A stretch of 64,000 nt of DNA. Source: Echinometra lucunter. Taxonomy: Eukaryota > Echinodermata > Echinoidea > Camarodonta > Echinometridae. The notes below the pieces were generated by a model, which was given only the letters and a program-made list of their open reading frames with translations, searched no databases and was not told the DNA's origin. Positions 11,350 to 23,599 of this stretch are shown in pieces. How positions within the stretch are numbered: position 1 is the first letter of the stretch; each line of letters starts with the position of its first letter. The stretch lies in contig CM057152.1 in NCBI GenBank assembly GCA_029962745.1, positions 25,338,766-25,402,765 on the forward strand, read 5' to 3'. A program made the position numbers and the translations under genes.

Positions 11350-13646
11350 GAAGACAATGGTGTTCATTATTGCTCCTGTAGATTCCAAGAAATTATCTAA
11401 AAACACATTTTCCAAAAACGCCCCTCTGATTCTCAGAACCCGGAAGTGGCTGCGAGCGAAACGGGTCCCCAATGATGACGTAGGCACATGGACGATCTGC
11501 GGCGAGCTAGGGCTTGCACGTAATAAAACAACTGAGATGATCGCGTGCAATTTTGATAGATTTTAGAAACTGTTATTAAGAGAGGAGGCGAAACTGCAGT
11601 ACATGGCTTAATATTTACTTTACCTCACTGATGAGTCGATTTTCTTTTCTTTTTTGGTCAAAGCAGAATTTTAAGTAGGAAATTGACATGCCTATGAAAA
11701 TGACAAAGAAAACCAAGCCCGGCTGGACGATGCAAACGTCAAACTACGTCCCGAAACGACGTTGCATCGAATTCTCAGAGACATCATTATTGTATGTAAA
11801 AGTTACCTAGGTAATATTGTTGTCTAAGGAAAATTGATGCTTCTTGTAGAAACTATCTTGATCTACAAAATTCCTCTATACTAAAATCTCGTATTTATTA
11901 TGATAGGCTAACTAGCGTACAGAGACTGGACGTCACCACTGATCTCAGATAGTGTAGAGCCGGGGTGTAGAGATGAACATCATACATGTATTGCATTATA
12001 GTGTAGCTTCAAGTCTTTATCAAGGGATTTCTTTCCTGTAATACTCTGATTAAACGTGATTTCGATTAGGAATTTCATTCGAAAAATATTTTTCAAGGAA
12101 TTTATTTTTTTAGTGGAGGTTATGATGATTTTCAAGCAAATAAACAGTGAAAATAACCAAAATACGAAATTATAACGAAGCTAAGACTATCACCATAGGC
12201 CTACTAGTAATTGAATTACAAGCCAAATTACTCTCACCTTCGCCTCACCTACTTCACCTGACCTACCTACTACATACAAACAATTGACTACTGAAATGCC
12301 GAGTATGGAAAAGTTAACTTGAGCTTATAAGCACATGTAAATATAAATTAGCTACTTAATAGAAAAGAAAAAAAAATAGCATTAAGGTGATCACCGTTTC
12401 TATATTTTCTTTAGCCAAGTTCAAACTATTCACCAAGAAAACAATTTTAAATTCAAGAAAACAAAGTATTCCGTCTATCCCTCCGTCTTTCATGAATTAT
12501 AACACCCCTAAAATTAAAATGGTATGCCCCACAACCGGAACTTACCATGTACAAGGGAGAATGTTCTATTACATTTTATATTATGGGATTTTTTTTCCCT
12601 TTCTAATTCAAAAAGTCATCGTTAATTTGTAGAATTTCTCCGACATTGTGATATGATTAATGTTAAATAGAATGGTTGAAACATACTTTGAAAACATTCA
12701 TAAATGATGAATTCATCCAAACAATGCAGAAACATCATTTTAATCACTCACTCGGACACGATACATCACATTCACCACATTCACAACATGTGATGACGTC
12801 ACGGATCTCACACTGAGTTGGGCAATGTATGCACAGGCAACATTGGGGGTCCGTTTTATCGATTTGTGACAGGCAATATTTGTTTCCCATTTACTTTTCA
12901 AAAGTTTCAATCAGTTTCATATTGATTTGTGCACCATAAACTTTATTTTGATATGAAATTCCAGCACATTCAAAACCTATGAATAGCAACTTTAAACTCT
13001 TCTTGCTCATCAATGCGTGAACCTTTTGTTTTGTATCAGGTATCAGCAAAAAGAGGAAGAACTGAACTTTATAAAGATGCATATGATATTCCATGAAACT
13101 ATTTTATTCAGTCTGAAAAATAGCTGAACATCCCGGTTTCCTTTTTTGGGGGACGCACTGTATTATATATATTTCTATATATTCATTTATTTTTTTAGAT
13201 CTTATTTCAATATTTATGACAGACATTTTAATGCTTGAATAATAATCACATCAACAGAAATAAATGTAGAGTAGTTTAAGTTGTTTAACTGTAGTCTCAT
13301 CCATACAGATCCTTGCACTTTTTACAAGGGTTTGGAGGGTCATAAATTGTCAGTGGTTGCGCATAGGCCACATCCCTGACTTTCCACCTCATTTGAGGCA
13401 AAAATAGTACAGCGTATATGCCGGAAAATACAGTATTATTATTATCATTATTATCATCAATATTGGTTGGAGGGATATAAAACAAATATATCATGTGCCG
13501 TTTCGAGCCACGAGTGAAATTATGGAATCCTTTATGACAGAAAATAGTGCTATTCCATGCCACCTTGGAATCCATAATTTCAGCTAGAGCCTCTCAGTGC
13601 ACAGCAGTGTTATAGTCCGGTCACCACCTTCCGAGTCAGAGTCCAA
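11350..13646. other. Non-coding stretch, nothing recognised
   Basis: No gene, RNA or clear transposon end was recognised. A 27-base motif around 13134-13160 (GGTTTCCTTTTTTGGGGGAC then GCACT) recurs near 63402-63424 and may mark the edge of a Tc1-like repeat. Confidence 0.5.
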
Positions 13647-13785
13647 GGGAGCGTTTCACGAAGAGTTCTGTCCGTGAAAATCACCGACAAATGTTACAAG
13701 CTACTGAAAATCCTTCGCATCTGATTGGCTGACAGTAAATTAGTCGGTGAAAATCACCGAAAAAAAATCTTCATGAACTGCTCCC
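13647..13785. mobile_element. Foldback MITE, GGGAGCGTTTCACGAAG ends
   Basis: Starts GGGAGCGTTTCACGAAG and ends with a diverged complement (CTTCATGAACTGCTCCC). The inner repeat GGTGAAAATCACCG is itself palindromic. The centre holds GATTGGCTGAC, seen in the same place in the other foldback copies. It has inserted into a repeat made of GAGTCCGAGTC-like words (13600-13646 and 13790-13815). Confidence 0.8.
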
Positions 13786-13922
13786 TGTCACTACTGTCCG
13801 AATCTGAGTCCGAGTCACCAACTTACGAAATAATGTACGATTCTGAGCATTTTTAAATCTTACGCGCTCACTGACATGTGGGCGTATGCATACACAAACG
13901 TTTAACCCTAATACAACCGGGA

Positions 13923-13944
13923 GGGGGGGGCATAATGCCCCCCC
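13923..13944. repeat. Short G/C hairpin around CATAATG
   Basis: A G8 run, CATAATG and a C7 run form a perfect hairpin. A second, longer version lies at 14584-14618. Confidence 0.7.
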
Positions 13945-14230
13945 TGTTGAATTTTTGACGGTACTCCGCAACGACTGGATGTATCGATCTGAGACTGAGA
14001 TTCAATGACTTTTTTCTCTGATCCTTCCCGCACGTTTTGATACTACATTTATGTCGATCAGACCTACGGTGCCGGTGTCAGATTATGATTACGAACACAA
14101 GTCGTTAAAATTTCACCATTTCTGTATATGACTGTGTACAAACCTATGGGCAAAATCAGAAACTTTTCAAAATTATGTGAATACTGTCAGCAAAGAATAA
14201 TTACTCTCTCTACAATAGTGAGAAACATCA

Positions 14231-14256
14231 AACACACACACACACACACACACACA
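14231..14256 (+). repeat. CA dinucleotide microsatellite
   Basis: About 13 uninterrupted CA units. Open frames across it are simple-sequence artefacts. Confidence 0.9.
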
Positions 14257-14583
14257 AAGACATTTCAAGAAAACAAAGAAATACATAAGGAATTTGTAAA
14301 ACAATAGAATACATAACAAAAAAAAATGATAACCCATTTTTTTTAGTAAAGGAGTCGATGTGAATGTTATGAAAAACATTTGTGCCAAAAATCATTGTTC
14401 CTAAAGCTTTATTCAGTGAAATATAACCAAAACTATTTCTCACATAAATTAGCATAAATTAATTCATATAAAATAAAACAAAACAATTTGATAAAATCTA
14501 ACCATACAGCCTTGTAGATTACATCATTCTCTACCCTCATGCCAATTTTCATGCCGATCCGGCAATCCACAGCCGAGATTATA

Positions 14584-14618
14584 GGGGGGGGGGCCATAAT
14601 GCCCCCCCCCCCCCCCCC
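14584..14618. repeat. Longer G/C hairpin around CCATAATGG-like core
   Basis: A G10 run, CCATAATG and a C17 run. It has the same layout as 13923-13944, 640 bases away, so the two may be copies of one tiny element or of one expanding hairpin. Confidence 0.7.
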
Positions 14619-14631
14619 GGGATAACTAGAC

Positions 14632-14786
14632 CTGGGGCCCGTTTCATAAAACTTACTATAATAGTAACTTACTGGATTTTGAATGGCTGTTGAGCAACAT
14701 GACATAATCAACAGCCGATCAAAATCCAGTAAGTTACTATTATAGTAAAGTTACTATTATGGTAAGTTTTATGCAACGGGCCCCAG
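14632..14786. mobile_element. Foldback MITE, CTGGGGCCCGTTTCATAAAA ends
   Basis: 155-bp inverted repeat with arms CTGGGGCCCGTT-CATAAAAC (one mismatch), then AGTAACTTACTGGATTTTGA against its complement. The right arm carries an extra copy of AGTTACTATTAT. The centre contains GGCTGTTGAG and CAACAGCCG. Confidence 0.85.
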
Positions 14787-14916
14787 AAATAGCCCGGATC
14801 TTTGAGGGTTAAGTAGATGGAATTGTTTGGACTGAAACAGATATGGACTTTCATCATACCAAAGGTCATTGAGATATATAACCTTTTGTCATGAAGATAT
14901 GATTTGTTGCTTTTTT

Positions 14917-15930
14917 TCACAATTGCGCCTTGATGACCCTGTAAACCTCAGTGGACCGTGTTCCCCACAGGCCTGACAACTCACATAAATTTGACGAAAA
15001 TTGACTCAGCCTATCTTGAGATATTGTGGTATTCATCAAGTAAAAGTGTTCTTTCATCAATGTACCAAAGCGTGGTAATTCTAAAAGGCAAATATTTTTG
15101 GAACTGAGCCAACTGCACACATCGTCCGAGAATCTTGAAACGTAATAACAATCAAAACATAAATTGGACAGTGTTTGTTCTTGTTCATTACAAAAATTAC
15201 ACGAATTTAGATCAAAAAGACCTTTGTAGCAATTTTCCTATATATAAATTTGAACTGAAAATTCCTCAATCTATTATCTATTGAGGATTTATATACGGTA
15301 TCAAAGTAAAATGAGACTTCCACCTTGCATCATCAGATAATTCTAATAACAGATCATTGTCCCATTTGGATTGTTGATCATTTTCTGATACAGGCATGGT
15401 ATAACTACTTACCCAAAGGTACAATAACATAGTTTAGAAACTTTTTTATGTTTAAGAAAATTATATAATCGATCATCGTGTGGTTCTAATAATTTATTTT
15501 TGTCTATAAACTGACTCCTTATTTCACTTTCCATTCACTTGGTATGGTGGATATGAGAGAGTTATATACCATGAAAGGTGCATAACCATAGTTTTGAACA
15601 ATAACTTCAAAGGATTTAAAAGAACCATCTGGCATCAAAATGTCTGAAATAAAGATATATATATGAAAGATGATTCAAACCATGTATAAAAATAAATCGT
15701 TTTTTTATCAACTAAAATGTGTGAATTGAACCACAGAGGTTGAGATAATATTTCCTTAAACTTGACAGGGTTGTAGTACTTGTAATATGACCATGAAATT
15801 AAAACAGAATTCTAAAATGGTGCAGTAGTCAAATCAAAAGACAGATGGTTGTGACTAATGTTCCAAAATAAAAAGTTTTCTCCACCCATGTTTCAGAGAG
15901 ACTGTCTGAAAAAACACTTCCATTTACTGT
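14917..15930 (-). pseudogene. Second L1-like LINE 3' remnant, heavily decayed
   Basis: On the minus strand the stretch from about 15200 to a stop at 14917 reads CNFCNEQEQTLSNLCFDC and onward. This is the L1-type RT C-terminal zinc finger with the usual His replaced by Asn. Upstream to about 15930, recognisable fragments (PDGSFKSFEVIVQNYGYAPF, then SEW) are separated by stops and frame changes. Orientation matches the LINE at 8761-10310, but the two sequences are clearly different copies. No function is expected. Confidence 0.65.
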
Positions 15931-17027
15931 TGTTTTCTGTACCTAAGAATCGTTTAACTCACAAAGTTTTACAATAAATGTGGCATTTTTAGCCCTTTTT
16001 ACCCCTTGCTTGAAGCAGCAATTTAAATTTGAGAGTGTAAAGCTCAGTGGTATGTACATTGTACACGGCATGCAGAGGCCCATAGAAGAGACCATTAAGC
16101 CATTTCAATACATGGGGGAACTACTATTTTGTCACCATAAGTAGGATAACACAATATGACTGCCGACTGTTCTTATCGTTATTAAAATGATAAAGAAAAT
16201 GTGTAAGTGAATTTTTTGATCAAGCAAATAAATGTTTCAAAGCATTTAAGTTTCATCTCTCTGTCTATCCATTTATGGTCCCCATCTAACAATGAACAAG
16301 TCCTGTCTATTTCATGACGGTACTTTTCATTTGATTGGTTTAGTGTAAAGAGGTGTACTGCCCTATTTGGTAAGCTTTAATACTGAATAATTATTCATGT
16401 AACTCTCGGCCATCATGATTGTATGAATATTGATTACGTAGACCAGTGCATAAAAACGGCATGCAGCAAGCTGCCTGCTATGGCTAGTCTCGCCATCACA
16501 GACGTATTGCTTGCATTAAACATGTAAGGTGGAGAGAGCTAGAAAGAGTAAAGCTGGCCGCCATGATTTAACAGCTAATATCATTGTATTTGGGGGGGGG
16601 GGGGGCTTCAATAGGTGAATTTTTATTTTATATGGCAAGGTTGTTAATTGAACAACACATCTGCACATAAATCCCACCCTGGAAGCCATTATTATTTTTA
16701 TGGCGGGTTAATGAAAAACTCATTTTTGAAAGATTTCCACCACTGTTTCTGAAACATAATTTATGGTATACTGTCACATGACCGAAGGTCACCTGCATGA
16801 CATCATATCATAGCTAGGAACTCGACAGTTGCACAATGCGCTGCGCTGTGCCGCTGTCTATGAACAAACATGCACTAACTTTCACAGTGCCTGTCTCGTT
16901 GCAACAATCTAGAGCAGCAAATTCATAGAGAATTAGAGAAACATTGTCCCACATACGGGCCGGGTAGATCGAAGTGTTCAGAGGTGAATTTACTTAGCTT
17001 CATGTTATCATAGGATTTCCACAATTC
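15931..17027. other. Non-coding stretch, nothing recognised
   Basis: No gene is visible. A G14 run lies at 16592-16605. The open frames are short and featureless. Confidence 0.5.
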
Positions 17028-17034
17028 TTTATGG

Positions 17035-18997
17035 CAGGGCTCCACACTAACATTTTTTTCTGAGGGTCCGGCCGGGCGCCCAGATTTCCATATTTTGAAA
17101 TTTTGAGCGCCTGGGGTGAAGTTTTGAGCACCCGGAATAAACTTCCGTTACAAGAAGAATATGCATTAAAATCAACCAAACCAGGGGTGATCCAATAATT
17201 AACCTCGCATTTAATGAATCAACAATAAACCCGATTTTCACTGTGTAATTCCTATTGAAAAAATGTGTGGCTTCGTCGAGAATATTCTTAATTCTGTCGT
17301 GTTAGTCGAATGTACACTCAGAACGAAGACACATTTCATGTTTCACTTTAGTTGTATACACGCCCGATCAGGTCTCTAGTCTACACGAATGTTAAAATTT
17401 CCACCGACTAAGTTACTCGGCAATTTAACTTCAACTCAAGAATTATCCCCAAAAATGTTGAATTATGGCTGAAATCACGAATTAGTTTTACATTTGAAAG
17501 TTTGAAGGTACGGTGGTGTCAATTTATTACGCTAAAAATGCCTAGAATTCACCTCAGATAGTCGTTTGTGATCATCGCTTGCGACCTACAAACTGAGTTT
17601 CTAGTCTGACCAGATCGACTCTTGCAATCACAAATGAAAGCATCCAAGGAAAGAAACTCGTTTATATGCAATGTATGCAGACGTGAGTGAAAACTACTTT
17701 AGGCCAATGCACTATTTCAGCCCTGACTTAACTGTACTTATGAGCGAAGGAGCTCATTCACGTAATCATGAAAGAAAAATGAATGAAAGCTCTACGAAAG
17801 TATGACAAGTCTTGACAAGATATTTTTGAAGAAATAATTGAACGAAAAACGAACGGACATTGTTAAAAGAAAAAAAAAGCAACAACATTAATTCTTGCAA
17901 GCAAGAGCTTGTTCGTTAGTGCCCTTCTGGCTTCTTACTAAATTTTGTGGTGGGAATGAAACCATTCACTGATTCAGGCCAAGTTCAATTTCGAATCATG
18001 AAACGAAAGTATGACAAGATATTTTCAAAGAAATGAATGAATGAAAAACGAACGGACATTATTTTTTAAAAATCCCAAAACATTCATACTTGCAAGCAAG
18101 AGCTTGTTCGTTAGTGCCCTTCTTACTAAATTTTGAGGTGATATTGAAATCATTCAGGCCAAGTTCGATTTCAAATCATGACTGTATGTTCTGCACCACG
18201 CTTGTATACGGTAATCGTAATGTCAACATAACGTAGATTGAATGAATAGAATTTGTGTACTACACTGTATGTCGGTACACTTCTGGGTTTTAGCGCTTCA
18301 GGGTTTAGCGCCATCTTTTGGCCATTGATCTATTTCTGAATTAACGAATTCGTGACGTGAAAATTTATTGGAGAATAGCAAGCAAATTTGGATTACTTTC
18401 ACTTTATTTGCCCTGGATTTTTGTTTGTCCTCACAGTAAGAGGTAGGAGGGAATGATTTGGAATTATATCAACTACTAGTATAAGCGTTACCGTTCTTTT
18501 AACCTGCTTTATCGTCGATCTTAATGGAAATATTTTGTTGGTTGGGGGTTATTCCTCAGGCTGCTAACCGTCGATTAACCGTCAAATATAAATTTCTGAA
18601 CACCCAAAATGGCCTTGTAAAAGGGCTATGTCTATTTTTCAATACGCTCATGATCATGATTAACGACAAAGTCACTACACCACTCATGCATCCACATTAT
18701 GCATGACTATAGGCATTGTCTGGGTGAGCTACCATCCCCATCAAACATGCCGTTTCACACACACGTGCACACACAACATGCTCATCTACACACAAGAGCT
18801 AATGCTACACATCAGCGGATAAGATGGAAGACAGTGCGTCCTCATTTTCTTACCGCCGAGCATTTTAATCTTTTCGGGGGAATAAAATTTTAGGCGCCCG
18901 GTCGGGTGCCCATATTTCTTCCATTTTCATTTTTAAGCGCCCAGTGGTCCAATCTACGCGCCCATGTGTCCCGGGCGCCCGCTAATGTCGAGCCCTG
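17035..18997. mobile_element. DNA transposon with GCGCCCGG end words, 7-bp TSD TTTATGG
   Basis: Flanked exactly by TTTATGG (17028-17034 and 18998-19004). Ends are CAGGGCTCCACACTAAC and, read inward from the right, CAGGGCTCGACATTAGC. Just inside each end lies an inverted set of words of the type GGGCGCCC, GAGCGCC, GCGCCCGG. The 1.7-kb interior encodes nothing I recognise, so it is non-autonomous. Its interior is found in reverse orientation at 41330-42838 plus 49425-49733. CAGGG ends suggest hAT or P superfamilies; a 7-bp duplication is unusual for hAT (8 bp), so the superfamily stays open. Confidence 0.85.
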
Positions 18998-19069
18998 TTT
19001 ATGGAATATTATTAGAAAATAAATTCAAAATACATAATTATTCAAACAAAGGAGACAAATTCTATAAAA

Positions 19070-19187
19070 TCTTGGCCGGCCTTGACCTGAGTCACCGAGG
19101 CCGCATGGTATGAGGCCAAGGACAAGTCCGAGTCACGGGATTACGAGGTGAAGGCTGAGGCCGGCCTCGAGTCCTCCAACACTGGTG
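19070..19187. repeat. Fragment of a GGCCGGCCTCGAGTC-word repeat
   Basis: Dense GAGGCC, GGCCGGCC and GAGTC words ending GAGTCCTCCAACACTG. Read on the minus strand it begins CAGTGTTGGAGGACTCGAGG, which looks like a transposon end. The other end was not seen. Confidence 0.4.
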
Positions 19188-19551
19188 CACAGTATATTTG
19201 TTCACCAGTTCTGCTTTCAATTCATCATCGACTGCGCCTTCATAATTTCGATATAGAGCACACTTTTCCCTGTTGACGTACCTCATGATAACCACAGACG
19301 TGCAGAAACCATAAATAATGAGCTGTGACCTTTGACCTGCAGCCCCCAAATTAAAATTTGACCTGTATTTCAGTGTCATCTAGGTACACACAACAAATTA
19401 TTAAAATCTGTCTAATATTTTCAAGTTATTGTGAAAACCAATTTGGAGACAGATGGAGGGAAGGACGGACAGACAAGTGCAACGCTTAATACCCCCTCCA
19501 GACTTTGTCTGCAGGGGCATAAAAATAATTCTCTCTAATAGCACAACTGAC

Positions 19552-19706
19552 CTCTGCATCTGATATTTTCTTAACTTCTCCCTGTGGTATAGCTCCTGCT
19601 GGATCCTACTCAGTCTCTCCTTCTTCTCGTCCTTCTCTACCAGCTCCTGGGGACCCTTAGCATCTTCTTCCTGCATCCTCTCCCGTCCAAACTTAGATGG
19701 GTATAT
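19552..19706 (-). CDS. ESF1: ESF1 coding exon (third coding exon seen)
   Basis: 155-bp exon on the minus strand. The acceptor CTATACAG precedes IYPSKFGRERM and the donor is AGAG|GTCAGT after KYQMQ. It enters in phase 0 and leaves in phase 2. The peptide fits the ESF1 family block after FKPxGG..SVK: a short aliphatic stretch, the PSxFGxERM motif, an acidic GPQEL segment, then the REKLRxYQ motif. It continues directly from the exon at 20255-20598 across a 548-bp intron. ESF1 is a nucleolar factor needed for pre-rRNA processing towards 18S rRNA. The next exon, which should begin with the family's tyrosine-rich RRM-like core, was not found between here and 1 and may lie outside the window or in the 5603-6102 gap. 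Confidence 0.85.
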
Positions 19707-20254
19707 CTGTATAGAGGAACAGGGACATGAAAAGTTTGATATATGACATGGAGCATCAAATGATTTATGCACTATGCATTCTGACTACTTAAATGCAATA
19801 ACCTGTAAGAGATGAATTACCGGTAGTTCCCTGCAGGAAGAAGCATTCATAATGGATTAGTTCACAAATGTAATGTAAATGCAATGCAACACAAAATTAA
19901 GCTGATTTTGATGGTTGGATAAGGGGTCAAGATACATTCAGGGCACCTCCATTCCTTTTTAAGCACCCAACGAAGAGCACTAATGAGACAACATGCAGTT
20001 TGGTATCAAAGGCTTCGGATTTCAAGAGCAGATTTACAAATTATAATATATGCTGCTTCTATTGAGTACTAGTATCATATCAAGATTGCTCTTTGCAGCC
20101 ATTGCATGAACTAAATCTTGATATCTTTGAAAGTATAATTTGAAGATGACATTCAATAAAATGGTTATCTGAATCTAATAAAGCTTTCAATTTTTCAATA
20201 TTATATTGTAGAAACATCATTACACGTACAACTTATTTGTCACCATATCTATAC
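19707..20254 (-). other. ESF1 intron between the 344-bp and 155-bp exons
   Basis: Bounded by donor AAG|GTATAG and acceptor CTCTATACAG|A on the minus strand, phase 0. No mobile element was recognised inside it, in contrast to the giant preceding intron. Confidence 0.8.
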
Positions 20255-20598
20255 CTTCACAGAATGAAGAACTCCTCCAGTAGGCTTGAATGAGTTGAGA
20301 AGTACAAAGAGGTCATTAGCAGTTACACAATCCCAGTCAATATTACACACTGCTAATCTGCTGCTAGTTGCATCTTCCCTTGGAGCATCAGCATCAAGCT
20401 CACCCCAGCTGTGGCAGATTTCATCTAAGACAGACAGTGAAGCAGTGTTGGAGGCTACCTCATCTTCAGAGTCAGAGTCAGAAGAACTTGTCTCAATATT
20501 TCCTTCACCTCGAGCTAAGTCGATGACAATGTGCTTCTGCCATGAAGGCTTAGACTCTGAGTCAGAATCTGAATCCAAGTCTGATTTTAACTCATGCC
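20255..20598 (-). CDS. ESF1: ESF1 coding exon (second coding exon seen)
   Basis: 344-bp exon on the minus strand. The acceptor TTTATTTACCAG precedes GGCATGAG; the donor is GTGAAG|GTATAG. The first two bases complete a codon begun upstream (phase 1) and it ends in phase 0. The start is an acidic serine-aspartate tract, followed by [38 protein letters not shown] and [12 protein letters not shown]. These are the conserved ESF1 core blocks at the start of its RRM-like region. The Asp/Ser-rich tract is typical of nucleolar proteins. An open frame on the opposite strand (20286-20609) is only the shadow of this acidic repeat. Confidence 0.93.
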
Positions 20599-20952
20599 CT
20601 GGTAAATAAAGAAAAGGATAATTGTTAACCAAGATTCAAACTCCATTTGATAATGCAAGAGAAGCAAAACTAAAAGTAAAGGTTAAATATTTAAATACCC
20701 TGAGTGTCTTATTTTATAATATTTCATTCTATTTCATGAATGTATAAGTATGCCTCTTCAGTGCTGCACAGTTGAAAGATGAAAGCTTTTTTTTTTCAGT
20801 GCAATTTCATTCATTTAATAAAAATTGAAAGTAACACAGTTAGCAACTTTACATCCGGTACTTGTTCTTTCCAACGAATGACCTGAGCATTTCCATTGAT
20901 ATGCCTGGTAAAGGCTTTGTCCAAAAATGAAATCTCACACTCTTTAAGTTTA

Positions 20953-22771
20953 TGCAGCTGTCATTTGTAAGATGCACCTCTTGACCCCCGGGGATGGTGC
21001 GTCATGGTGCGTCAATGTTCCTCATAAATAATTCATTAATGACGCACAGTACCGTAATGGACTCAAAAGGTGCATCACATGTGCGTCATGGTCAATTTAC
21101 TACGGTGCGTCAAATACTACATTCATTCTTCTCTTTCACAACAAATCGACCGAACAAATATTTTCTGACAATCATATAGGAGTTTCGCTGGTCGTCTTCA
21201 GGAAATATACACCGCAAACGGGACAGAGATGACACTTTCGGCTTGACTTGCTGGAGTCACTTGACAAATTAATTCTTTACCTTTGTCAATGAAAATGATT
21301 GATGTCGGCTGGTTCTTCTTCAAGAAATATAAACCACGGACCGAATGGAGGTTAAACCATCGACTTGAAAATTAATTCTTTACTTTTTGATGATGATAAT
21401 AGTTATGGCGGGCTGACCCAAGAAATATAAAAACGGGACGAAGCTGAAATGAATCAACGATCGACTCGGCAAATTAATTCTTAACATTTGGACATTAGTA
21501 ATAGTTTTGCTGGTCATCTGACTCGCTTTCAATAAATATGAATCACCAACGAAACAGAGGTGAAACTAGTAACTTGACAAATTAATTCTTTACCTTGGTC
21601 GATGAAAATGATATCGGCCGGTTTTCTTCAAGAAATATAAACTACGGACGGGATGGATCGACTTAAAAATATTTTTTTTAACTTTTTGATGATGATAATA
21701 TTTACGCTTACTAAAAAAAAAAAAAACATAAAAAGCTAACGGGACGGAGGTTAAACGAAATAACGATCGACTCGGCATACTGATTCTTTACCTTTAGACT
21801 TTAATAATAGTGTGGATTGTCGTCTTAGGAATATGAATCGCCAATGAAACGGAGGTAAAACTTGTAACTTGACAAATTAATTCTTTACCTTTGTCAAAGA
21901 AAATGATCAATATCGGCTGGTTCTTTTTCAAGAAATATAAACTACGGAAGGAACGGAGGTTAAACCACAGAAGGAACGGAGATTAAACCATCGACTTGAA
22001 AATTAATTCTTTACTTTTTGATGATGATAATAGTTACAGCGGGCCGACTCAAGAAATATAAAAAACTAGCGGGACGAAGCTCAAACGAATCAATGATCGA
22101 CTCGGCAAATTAATTCTTAACATTCGGACATTAGTAATAGTTTTGCTGGTCGTCTCACTCGCCTTCAATAAATATGAATCGCCAATGAAACAGAGGTGAA
22201 ACTAATAAATTGACAAATCAATTCTTTACCTTTGTCGATGAGAATGATATCGGCTGGTTCTTCTTCAAGAAATACAAACTACGGATGGGACGGAGGTGAA
22301 ACGATAGACTTGAAAATTAATTCTTTCCTTTCTGATGATGATAATAGTTACGGCGGGTCGACCAAAGAAATATAAAAAGCTAACGAAACAGGTAACTTAA
22401 ACAAATATAACACATTAAATCACGCTTCTGGGAAGTGGGGAAACTCTAAAACACAAGATGACCTCACTCCAAAGGTCACCGACACGGGCATGTTCAAAAT
22501 TGCAACAGATATATATATTCTTTGTTTTGTTTCTACGTATATCAGGTTTTAATGATATTTTTCAGTGATACGTCGATGTCGGAAATTTGCTATACCAACG
22601 GAAATCAGAGTGTTTCTCAATTGTGCGTCAATGGTCAGTCATTTTCATGAAATGGTGTGTCACTTTTTCTAACGAGGGGTGCGTCATGGTATCAAAATAT
22701 ATGACTCACCTCGGTACAATGACGCACCATCCCCGGGGGTCGAGAGGTGCGTCTTACAAATGACAGCTGCA
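20953..22771. mobile_element. TIR element filled with satellite-like repeats, GGTGCGTCA end words
   Basis: Terminal inverted repeats of about 50-60 bases: left begins TGCAGCTGTCATTTGTAAGA and the right end is its complement, both followed by CCCCCGGGGATGGTGCGTCA. The flanking triplet TTA is duplicated on both sides, suggesting a PIF/Harbinger-like 3-bp target, though short enough to be chance. GGTGCGTCA-type words recur inside both ends. The interior (about 21240-22400) is a tandem array rather than a gene, so this copy is non-autonomous. Confidence 0.75.
21240..22400 (+). repeat. Trimeric higher-order tandem array, about 105-bp monomers
   Basis: The landmark AAATTAATTCTT recurs about every 100-110 bases (near 21267, 21371, 21470, 21578, 21668, 21776, 21874, 22000, 22107, 22217, 22315). 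Three monomer types alternate in fixed order: one followed by TTGTCAATGAAAATGAT, one by TTTTGATGATGATAAT, one by ACATTTGGACATTAGTAAT. This makes a repeating unit of roughly 310-340 bases with about 3.7 copies. Every monomer also carries AAGAAATATAAA or AATAAATATGAA. Confidence 0.85.
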
Positions 22772-22875
22772 TTATACTCGTTCGATTCCATTCCTGATTC
22801 TTATGCTTTCAAAATATCATTAGGTATTTTCTCACACTTTAAGAAAAAAAAACTAGATGGATTCTCAACTGTGCG

Positions 22876-23597
22876 CAGTCGAAATCAATGCCTCTGCCCC
22901 TTGCAGATCTGAAATATATCGCACATTCCTGCTGAATTTTAATCAAAGAGTTATCACTCTATGGTATGAGCTAAAATACTATTGTCAGTGCAATTACTGC
23001 AAGTTAAAGTCAGATATTGTATGACCAAACTTCCATATTTACGCATTCAAAATAATGTGTGCCAAGTTTGAAATTTATCCATTCAACTGTCTTTAAGTTA
23101 TTGTGACAACCATCTATCTTCGGGTATAATGATCACTGTGACCTTTAAAATCTTATCTTGTGACCCAAAATTTAATCAGATCATTGTCACTCTAGGAAGG
23201 CATAACATGTGCCAAGTTTTAAGGTTAACATTAAAGAGTTATGGTGAGAACAAGCTTTTTTCATTATGTCCACTGTCACTTTTGGCCTTTGACCCAAGGA
23301 CCCCCAAATCTAATCAGATAACTGTCACCCTAGTATGCATACATGCCAAATTTGAAGTTAACACGTAAATCCGTTCCAGAACAAGTTATTTTCATTATGA
23401 CCTCTGTGAGTTTTTACCACACAACAAAAAAATCTGATCAGATCACTGTCACCCTAGTAAGCATACATGCCGCCGAGTCTGAAGCTGATCCATGAAACGG
23501 TTCTTAAGTTATCAAGAGAACGAAAACAGGACGGACGGATGGACGGACAACCTGTAAATGTAATGCCTCTGCCATGTCATCCTGGAGGCATAGAAAT
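22876..23597 (+). repeat. GACCTTTGACC-type interspersed repeat, divergent copy
   Basis: Begins with CAGTCGAAATCAATGCCTCTG and ends GGACGGACGG ... CTGGAGGCATAGAAAT, the diverged versions of the TTTATGCCTCCGC end pair seen at 40166, 50800 and 53567. Internal units contain GACCT, CAAATCTAATCAGAT and CATACATGCCAA. Non-coding. Confidence 0.75.
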
Positions 23598-23599
23598 TA

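Noticed and set aside
20286..20609. 107-codon plus-strand frame rich in Ser/Glu
   Set aside because: Exact antisense of the acidic ESF1 exon; the minus strand has homology and splice sites.
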